Source: Chara braunii | Taxonomy: Eukaryota; Streptophyta; Charophyceae; Charales; Characeae | Reading direction: 5' to 3' | DNA length: 58,913 bases | Assembly (NCBI GenBank): GCA_003427395.1 | Contig: BFEA01000163.1 | Location: 464,055-522,967, forward strand | In this document: in pieces, positions 51,969 through 58,913 of the stretch | Layout of the letters: each line of letters opens with the position of its first letter | Position numbering within the stretch: position 1 is the stretch's first letter | Made by a program: the position numbers and the translations under genes | The notes under the pieces: generated by a model | What the model was told of the DNA's origin: nothing | Database searches by the model: none | Seen by the model: the letters and a program-made list of their open reading frames with translations, nothing else

Positions 51969-52990
51969 ATGGGTGTCACAAGCAACCGTAAGGGCCTAAA
52001 AAGCCAACGTGGTCAAACATACAATATGGGTGGTCGGAATCCAAGGGATCAAGACGACAGGATAAATGTCGGCCGAAGGTTCAACAACGAGGAGGCCAAA
52101 GACGATGCAAGGGGGATTTTGGGGAAAGGGAGCCATAGCGAGAAAAGACCCTCAGAATCTCAAGGAATAAGGTCAGTCGTAGTTGGTAATGTGGAAGAGT
52201 CGCAAATTTCGGAGGGTGGGTTGACGAAGAAAAGGAAGGTGGCGGACACCCTATAAAGACTTAAGGAAATGGAGCAGATGGTGGCGAATTACAAGACAGG
52301 TGTGATTGAGGGAATGATAAAGGACATCAAGACTATGGACAACAATGAGCTACACAAGGAGGAACGGCAAGGGGAGACGCAACGAGAGCACATGATTAGG
52401 AAACCCAGTGGATGGGGAACGGGCGGAGATGCGAGGGCAGAACGGGGAGTTCGACCCTCTGAGGAAGAGACCACAAAGGAAGGGAGGGAGCCAAGACCGG
52501 ACCATGGAGTGAGTCAACAAACAGGGGGGAAATCCTTGTCAAAGGAGGACTATTTTGAACTATGGAACCAGAGGGAGAGACTGTCAGTCGGGCTTGACCG
52601 AGAAAGGAGTGTCAGGACAGAGAGTCGCCAACAAAACAACGAGGGATCCAAGGCCTTAGCGACAACTAAATACGGAGTGAAAAGGGGGTCGAAGGAGCTA
52701 TACGATCAAGATGAAGGAGCAAACAGCCAGGGAGAAAAGATAAGAGATACCCCCAGGAGGTACAAGCCCAGGTATCTCGAACCGCATTGCCACCGCAAGA
52801 AACTCTCACTCCAAGACCCGAGAGTCGGGAGAATCAAAGGGATCACACCAAGGCATCATGTCGATATTGTACTACGGTGGGACACTTCGCTCGGAATTGC
52901 TCAAAGCTTGACCATGATATCATAAGAAGGCGGTGTTCTAGGACCCTCAAGGGACATATCCTGGGTCCTAATGGAGAAAGGATCGACTGA
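51969..52990 (+). pseudogene. Gag-like protein of the giant element with CCHC zinc knuckle
   Basis: The frame from ATG 51969 is highly charged and disordered-looking, with a TAA at 52254-52256 (DTL-stop-RLKEME, a plausible former CAA) and the same frame continuing to 52925. A frameshift near 52780 moves to the 52787-52990 frame, which carries CRYCTTVGHFARNC (52859-52900), a perfect C-x2-C-x4-H-x4-C RNA-binding knuckle, then HILGPNGERID. Beyond the TGA (52988-52990) the frame continues through FSAMEEEEVSELCWEP into a G run. No protease or RT follows. Confidence 0.6.
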
Positions 52991-53092
52991 ACTTCGCGTG
53001 GGGGAATGAGACGCGTTATAGCGACATTAAACAACCTGAAATTTTCAGCAATGGAGGAGGAGGAAGTAAGCGAGCTTTGTTGGGAACCCACC

Positions 53093-53114
53093 GGGGGGGG
53101 GGGGGGGGGGGGGG
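53093..53114 (+). repeat. Poly-G run of 22
   Basis: 22 consecutive G bases right after the gag-like frame. A likely slippage hot spot and possible G-quadruplex. Confidence 0.9.
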
Positions 53115-53282
53115 AGGCAACATCGCGCCGACTTCGTCGTGAAGGCGGGAAGGAATGATGAGGAACAACAAAAGACTTGGAAAACGGGGAAGCTAAGAGT
53201 GACGGCGGATGGGTGGATACACTGAACAGAGGGGTGGGTTAGTCACGAGGGGCGCTCCAAGGGAGGAGTTCGGCCACAGATT

Positions 53283-53555
53283 ATGATTATGGGTCCACGT
53301 ATAACCAGAGAGATAGAGACAACTGTTGGTGGGATGCGCCCACCACTCAACAAGGGTAAGGGGAGAGGCACTCGATCCGAGGTTGAGAGTGAAGGAGAGG
53401 AAGGAAGCCTAGAAGGAGAAAACGGAAGGGAAGAGGAAGACGCGATTGGGCCTCACCAGCAAAAGGGCGCCAAGATGAGGAAGGACGAGTCAATCACCGT
53501 ATTGGCTTTCTACGATGATGGAACACTTAAGATGTCCGTAGGACATAAAAGATAG
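53283..53555 (+). CDS. Charged ORF between gag-like region and LTR C, unknown
   Basis: 90 residues, Glu/Gly/Lys rich (EVESEGEEGSLEGENGREEE), ending VLAFYDDGTLKMSVGHKR. No domain recognised. It may be the remnant of a longer frame. Confidence 0.3.
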   Translation: MIMGPRITREIETTVGGMRPPLNKGKGRGTRSEVESEGEEGSLEGENGREEEDAIGPHQQKGAKMRKDESITVLAFYDDGTLKMSVGHKR

Positions 53556-54388
53556 ATTTTTTGCCCATAAGCTAGGCTGGGATGCGCCCTCGCAATCGAA
53601 AAGAGCTTGAAGAGGCCAAGGGACGAGGGGCCAATTAGGAAAAGATGAGTCATGTCAAGAGAAACTGTGTATATAGGATGTATGCGGAATAGAAGATGGT
53701 GAATTGCTCATATAGGTCGCTTTTTGGGTATGGTCCGAATTATGCGCGGTCCTTCATGTGTTGACGAAGGCGAGGCAGGTTGATGATGACCATTGTTGCT
53801 ACCTCTCGCGCGAGCTATTTTGAGATGTTCAGTACTAGCCGAGACACTGGGATAAGGACCGGAGGGAACAACCTTGATAGGACTATGGAGGGCTAGATTT
53901 TGTTTTATAGCTATTGCAAGTATCTCGTTCAAATGAAGTGTTGGCTCGAGGGTGAATGAGTTGTGGTCAGATTCTCAGAAATGGTCAGAGAACCTATGGG
54001 CAGAGAAGCATAAAAATGTCCTTCCCCTGGGTGCCTAATCCAACCAAGTCAGAGTCATGTCGAGAGTGAGCAAGAGTGAAAAGGACAGAAGGGCCCGTGT
54101 TTGAACTATGGTTGAACGACCGGGTGGGATAGTGCTACTTCGGGAAGAAAGCCTCGGTCTGAGCACTAGACGCTAAGCCGGATGTATGCATTAGGTTATT
54201 AGGAACAGCGGATTGTACTGAGAAAGGATGAAAGATATCGCATGCAGAAAACTGTAAAAGATGGCCACCTTCTAACCCTAAGACAAAGATGGGATCCGTG
54301 TCCTCGAGGCCCACCCCCTCGGGCGCTAACATTGAAATGAATAAGGACGACTCTAACAAGGTCGTTCGATTGAAATGAATAAGAACGG
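53556..54388. other. Spacer before LTR C, no gene seen
   Basis: Short frames only. The bases before LTR C (GAATAAGAACGG) are mostly purine but make a weak polypurine tract. Confidence 0.45.
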
Positions 54389-54885
54389 TGTCAGGACCGG
54401 TGGGTCCCGAGATAAGCCTTGCCCATTGAGAGGCGGTATACCACGGAATTGTGCACGACAGAGAAAATCGGAGGCAAGAAGGGTAGGAGGACTAAAGACA
54501 TTAGCACCAACACTTGAGGTCTAGAGGTTGCCTCGGGTTGCCAGAGCCACGGGACCAAGGAAGAATTAGCGGAAAGGCGAGTGGCAAGAGACCGCAAGAA
54601 AATAGCAAAGGCGGTCGTTCCCCCGAGAAGGAGAAGGACCGCTGGAAAAGGTAATGTCATGGGGCGCGCGCCGCGAAGGAGAAGAAGGGGAAGAGAAAAC
54701 AGTAGGAGAGGTGCCGACACACAAAGTCGTAGCCCGGGCCGAGAGGGCCATCGGGATGCAACTTCAAGAAGGCCAAGGGGCCACAAGCCAAGCAAAAACC
54801 TGCGTCCGGGGAGAGCGGCGCGCGGGACATGAGAAGGACAAAGGGAAGGAGGCCGCCATAGGGTGGAAAAATGTCAAAAGAACCC

Positions 54886-55045
54886 GGGGTCACCGGCGGG
54901 GCAAAGTGTCGGGGAGGGACAAAGTATCGGGAACCACCGGCGGGACAAAGTGTCGCGGACCACCGGCGAGACAAAGTGTCGGGAACCACCGGTGGGACAA
55001 AGTGTCGGGGACCACCGGCGGGAGGAGTACCGGCGGGGCCTCTAG
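54886..55045 (+). repeat. 26-bp minisatellite in LTR copy C
   Basis: About six units of GTGTCGGGGACCACCGGCGG plus GACAAA with substitutions. Confidence 0.9.
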
Positions 55046-55114
55046 CGGGACTAGTGTCGGGGACCAGCGCGGGAAAGTGGCAGGGACTGGTGACGGCCCA
55101 AGGGAAAATTGTGG

Positions 55115-55212
55115 CATGCCGTGACACACAAATAATTAAAGCAAGATGCACCGTCAAGATCCTTGTGGCATGCCGTGACACACAAATAATTAAAGCAAGA
55201 TGCACCGTCAAG
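55115..55212 (+). repeat. About 58-bp tandem duplication in LTR C
   Basis: TGTGGCATGCCGTGACACAC and AATAATTAAAGCAAGATGCA occur twice (about 55110 and 55164), ending each time in CACCGTCAAGATC. Confidence 0.9.
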
Positions 55213-55270
55213 ATCAAGGATCTTGACTGCCAAGAATATTAGCACCACTAGCATGAGCGCTAGTGGGAGC
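55207..55270 (+). other. Double-palindrome module C1
   Basis: GTCAAGATC (55207-55215) pairs perfectly with GATCTTGAC (55219-55227). AATATTAGCACCACTAG follows, with a degraded second palindrome. Confidence 0.8.
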
Positions 55271-55593
55271 AAGCGAGAGGGCCAAAAGAAAAAGAAAAGC
55301 AAAGAAAACAGGGAGGTAGAGGCATAAGAGCAATCCGAAAAATCTCGGATTGGGCCCCTCCAAGAAAATGGAGCCAAAAGGGGTTTCATGAGAAAAACAA
55401 GCCTCCGGGAGAAAATCGGAATGTGGGGGCCTACCGTTTGGGAGAGATAGAGGCAAAATGGAGGCTCCCATGGGCATGGAAAGGCCACAGGTGCAGTCCG
55501 AGAAATAACGGACTGGCCCATGGGCATGGGAAGGGCCAAAACTAAGAGAAGGAGCCTAGAAAAGAGCCTTAACGGCTAGTTGACACTTGGCAT

Positions 55594-55632
<39 letters not shown>

Positions 55633-56681
55633 GAAGTGAGAGAGGATGAGCGAGCTGGCCGTTAGTTGGGACTGCAGCAAGTAGGGACTGACAAGTCCCT
55701 TCTGTCCACAAGTGGAGGAAAAGAAAAAAAAAAAAAAGAAAAATAAAAGAAAAGGAAAAAGTCAAAAGGGCACTAACAGCCAAAAACGGCCACATAGGGG
55801 ACGCCTTTGTGACCAGATTCATTCTGGCATATATCAGTTACAAAGTTTTGTTTTTTTTTTTTTTTGCAGAGAAATCCAAGAAAAACAAAGACCCCATGCA
55901 ACCGAAAAATAACGGATTACATGGGAGAGGCCAAACACATGTTTTAGGTGCACCGGGGACCAAAATGAGAACCGGATGCACTTGGAAGTTGGTCGTTTCT
56001 TTTTCTTTCAGTTTGGGGCTTGTTGTGGGGTAGTGGGACTAGGAAAATGGCCTCTATTGCAGTCCGAGTTGCAACGGACTGCATGGGGAAGGCCAAACAC
56101 ATGTTTTAGGTGCGTCCGGAGCCAATATTGAGCCCGGATGCACCCAAAAATTGAACGCTTCATTTTCCTTTGACATGGGGCACATTGTGGGGTTGTGGGA
56201 CTAGGAAAATGACCATGACTGCAGTCCGAGAAATTACGGACTGCATGAGTGCCTAGGCGAAGGAAAAATGAGCCGCGGCATGCCCCAAAGACTGGAAAAT
56301 GGTGCCACAGGCATAGGAAAAGTGGGGACGGTAAATGGTGACCGTGAGATGAGATCCCACGGCCGAGAAAAATCAGCACACATGTGGCACTCACAGAAGA
56401 GATATTGGGACTGTCGGGAACAAGGGGAGTCCCAAACAAAAATGGGACGTCGTCCGGGATGTCGTCGGGGACCAAGTGGGTCCAAATAATAAAAGTCGAA
56501 AAATGGGACGTACGCCAGCGGCACCGCCGACGGGAAAAAATAATAAAAAATAAAAAATATTAAAAAAAATAATAATAAATAAATAAATAGGACTAGTACG
56601 GGAAAAGTGGCGGGAACTTGAGGTGTCCCAAGGAAACAACCACAAGCCGATGAGGGGAGTAGTTGCGCGAGGCCAACGGCG

Positions 56682-56743
56682 CCGCCAAGATCGAAGATCT
56701 TGACGGTGAAAAATATTAGCACCACTAGTGCAAGTACTAGTGG
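56682..56743 (+). other. Double-palindrome module C2
   Basis: CCGCCAAGATC (56682-56692) pairs with GATCTTGACGG (56696-56706) with one mismatch. CCACTAGTGC (56722-56731) and GTACTAGTGG (56734-56743) form the second palindrome. Confidence 0.82.
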
Positions 56744-58329
56744 AGCCCAAACGGGAGGATTAACAGTAAAAAGAAAAGAGAAAACGGGAGCTAGAAGGGC
56801 TACCCAGCAGTCCGCGATATTTCGGACTAGCAATGTATGTGAAAATAGAGCTTCAAGAGGCCCAAAATGAAAAACAGGCTGCCTATGGAAAATTGGAGCA
56901 AAAGGGGCTTAAAATCGGACAAACGGTAGCAAAAGAGGGGCCCCTAGGAGCATGGGAATGCCATTTTTGAGATTCGAGATGTAACGGCCAACAGCCGGTC
57001 ATGAACCTGGCCATGAATGAGGTTCCAAGGCCTAGAAAGAGAGTGCACAGCTATTTGACAAGTGCCACAGTAAAAATAAAAGAAAAAAAAAAAAAAATGG
57101 AAGAAAATTGAGGAAGAATGAGACAAAACGGGAGAAAAGGGTGAAGGAGGGACTACTGCAGTAGGGAGTGGCAGGTCCCAATGATGACCTCATCGCTCCT
57201 AAAATGAGGGAGGGCAATTCGGATTGCTAAGATATGGCCCCAAGGGCCATATCTCCACAATATCTGAATTAAAAAGGAGAAAATGAGAAAAAATGCAAAG
57301 GGAAAATGACCGGTTTTCTTTTTTACCATGGATCTGAGGTCAGATCTTATGGAGAAGAGGAAACAACCTTTTTTTGTGAGCCAGCTCAAAACGGCTAGCT
57401 TCGGAACGAGGTGGCAGCCCAAAATGGAAAAAAACAAAAGAGGGAAAAAGACAGAACTGTGCATTTGGTCGGAAAGGAGAGTCGGATGCACCAAAAATTG
57501 AAAAATTGGACTTAGGGGCTCAAATTTGAAGCAAGAACCACCATGGGGTAGCTCCGAATAATGCTGGCCTTGGATCTCAGCCTAATCCAAGGCTGAAAAT
57601 GTACCGCCACATGGAAAAATGCTCCGGCCTGCCCAAGGGAGGCCAAAATCAGAAAAAGTCGAGAAAAAGGCCTACAAGTAGGCTGTCCCTTGGGCCTTGG
57701 ACTCAATGGGGCAACATTTTTCATGTGGCACGAGGCTGAAAAGAGGCCCAAGGGGCAATCCGAGTTGGTACCAACCACTCGGACTGCATGAACCTGGCCA
57801 AAATGAGGCCCATGTGCCCCCGGAGAGGCCGAGTGGTGAAAATTGGCCATGGGGGTACCTCGGTTCACCATGGGGCATGTGTGGAGGCCCATGGGCTGGC
57901 TGGACTGCTGTTTTCAACCTACATAAGCTGGGAGTTCAGTCCGCCACACTCCCATTTGCATGAGGAGTGCCCATGCTGCCCAAATGTGCCCATGAGAGTA
58001 CTACACACATGGAGTGAGGAGAGGGGAACCCCTGCCAGTTTGGAAGTCTAGAAGGGACTGTGAGCGAGTGTGTAGGACTCTACAGGCTAGTGGTAGTGGG
58101 GAAGGTGAGGAGGAGAGGAAGGTTAAAGGGAATCCCATTAGCCCTCCTAGAGGGAAGGACTCCATAGCCAAGGTGGTAGGAGCTTGTGGCAACTTGGGAG
58201 AAGGTGAGAGAGGAAGGAGGAGAAGGGCTTGAAGGAGGAAGAAGCCATGGCCAAGGGGGTGTTTCAGCAAGGAAGGGGAGGACATCATCAAGATTGGTAA
58301 TCCATCCCAAGACACCAAGAAGGTGAGTG

Positions 58330-58363
58330 GAGAGGAGGGCCTCGTCCTCCTCCTTCCTTTTCT

Positions 58364-58395
<32 letters not shown>

Positions 58396-58590
58396 TTCCT
58401 CTTCCTCCTCTTCTTCTTCTTCCTCTTTTTTTTTTTCTTCTTCCTCTTCTTTCTCTTCCTCTTCTTCTTCTCCCTCTTCCTCTTCTTCTTCTTCTTCCTC
58501 TTCCTCTTCCTCCTCTTCTTCTTATTCTTATTCATCCCCTCCCTATTCTTCCTCTTCCTCTCCTTCTTCTTTTTCTTCTTCCCTTTCTCC
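58330..58590. repeat. CTT/CCT polypyrimidine tract
   Basis: About 250 bp of CTT and CCTCTT repeats. Copy B has a shorter CTT run at the matching place (about 42296). Open frames here are low-complexity artefacts. Confidence 0.93.
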
Positions 58591-58599
58591 ATCTTGATG

Positions 58600-58913
58600 T
58601 TGTGATGATGATTAGAGCTAGTATAACCTTGTTCTTCACTCTTATGTAAATCGTCACTTTCCCCCATGTGTATTCATGCATTTAGGTGAGTTCTACTCAC
58701 CCAACTCTCACTTTCTCTCCATTTTTCCACTTGGATGTAAATCGCAACTTTGGTTCTTGATTTCCCTCTTCCTCTTCTTCCTCTTCCTCTCCTTCTTCTT
58801 TTCTTCTTCCCTTTCTCCATCTTGATGTTTTGATGATGATTAGTGCTAGTATAGCCTTGTTCTTCACTCCTATGTAAATCGCCACTTTCCCCCATGTGTA
58901 TTCATGTAGTTGG
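58600..58913 (+). repeat. Start of a roughly 230-bp tandem array in LTR C
   Basis: TTCTTCACTCTTATGTAAATCG (first part, near 58632) recurs near 58862, each followed by CACTTTCCCCCATGTGTATT. It corresponds to the 172-bp array in copy B, with a CTT insertion lengthening the unit. Confidence 0.8.

Larger units (their letters stand above)
39205..58913 (+). mobile_element. Giant LTR-retroelement-like unit (LTR B, internal region, LTR C)
   Basis: LTR-type sequences of one family begin at 39205 (TGTCGGGGTC) and 54389 (TGTCAGGACC), both plus strand, and share the same ordered blocks over more than 4.5 kb. The second runs off the window. Between them lie unknown ORFs and a gag-like zinc knuckle but no recognisable RT or IN, suggesting a gag-only or otherwise non-autonomous element of about 20 kb or more. 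The two LTR starts look only about 70 percent alike by eye, so they may be an ancient pair or two separate insertions. Confidence 0.55.
54389..58913 (+). repeat. LTR copy C of the giant element, running off the window
   Basis: It starts TGTCAGGACC, contains GGAATTGTGCACGACAGAGA, then the 26-bp array, two hairpin modules, numerous palindromes, the ACCTACATAAGCTGGGAGTT block (57918), a CTT-rich run and the start of a longer-period array (58600 on). The order matches copy B; the sequence is clearly diverged. No ORF inside is supported. Confidence 0.75.

Noticed and set aside
58080-58667. KKKKRKKKK and leucine/phenylalanine-rich ORFs
   Set aside because: Low-complexity translation of the CTT/CCT polypyrimidine tract in LTR C.
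1-58913. tRNA or rRNA genes
   Set aside because: I saw no sequence that folds convincingly as a tRNA and no rRNA-like block; the tRNA-like words are retroelement primer sites.

Overview
This is nuclear DNA from a streptophyte (a plant or charophyte alga). Three things point there: an IDM1-type PHD-finger plus GNAT acetyltransferase gene, Ty3/gypsy retroelements primed from an initiator-Met-type tRNA site, and long intergenic repeats. A large-genome charophyte such as Chara would fit, but that is my guess and not shown by the sequence. Only one host gene is convincing (about 602-4462, +). Almost everything else is mobile or repetitive.

Layout. 1-600: edge of an upstream exon-like ORF and intron-like sequence. 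602-4462: PHD-GNAT protein with internal repeats. 4463-6521: no gene; a perfect hairpin and a GT microsatellite. 6522-15638: a complete but dead Ty3/gypsy element (E1, minus strand) with both LTRs, PBS, gag, PR-RT-RNaseH-IN and a 4-bp target duplication. 16091-22400: about 6 kb of a 5-bp-word satellite, split by a 0.4-kb insert with terminal inverted repeats. 22715-25395: truncated LTR (copy A, minus) of a second, very large element family. 25396-about 30250: E2, a Ty3/gypsy gag-PR fragment (minus) cut by copy A. 32606-39204: E3, a Ty3/gypsy element (plus) with LTR, PBS, gag, a textbook -1 frameshift site and pol, cut inside integrase by LTR copy B. 39205 to the window end: a giant retroelement-like unit with LTR copy B (39205 to about 45830), an internal region with three tandem paralogous unknown ORFs and a gag-like zinc knuckle but no visible pol, and LTR copy C (54389 to beyond 58913).

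Themes. The elements are nested. Their reading frames are broken mainly by stops that read as C-to-T changes (CAG to TAG, CAA to TAA, CGA to TGA). The only CpG of the satellite word decays to TpG or CpA. Both are what cytosine methylation and deamination would leave. The host gene belongs to a family that, in land plants, opposes DNA methylation.

The most novel-looking material is the giant element: LTRs carrying a repeated double palindrome and many short ATCCGAG...CGGAT-type palindromes, stacked 172/92/91-bp arrays, and an internal triplicated protein family that I do not recognise.
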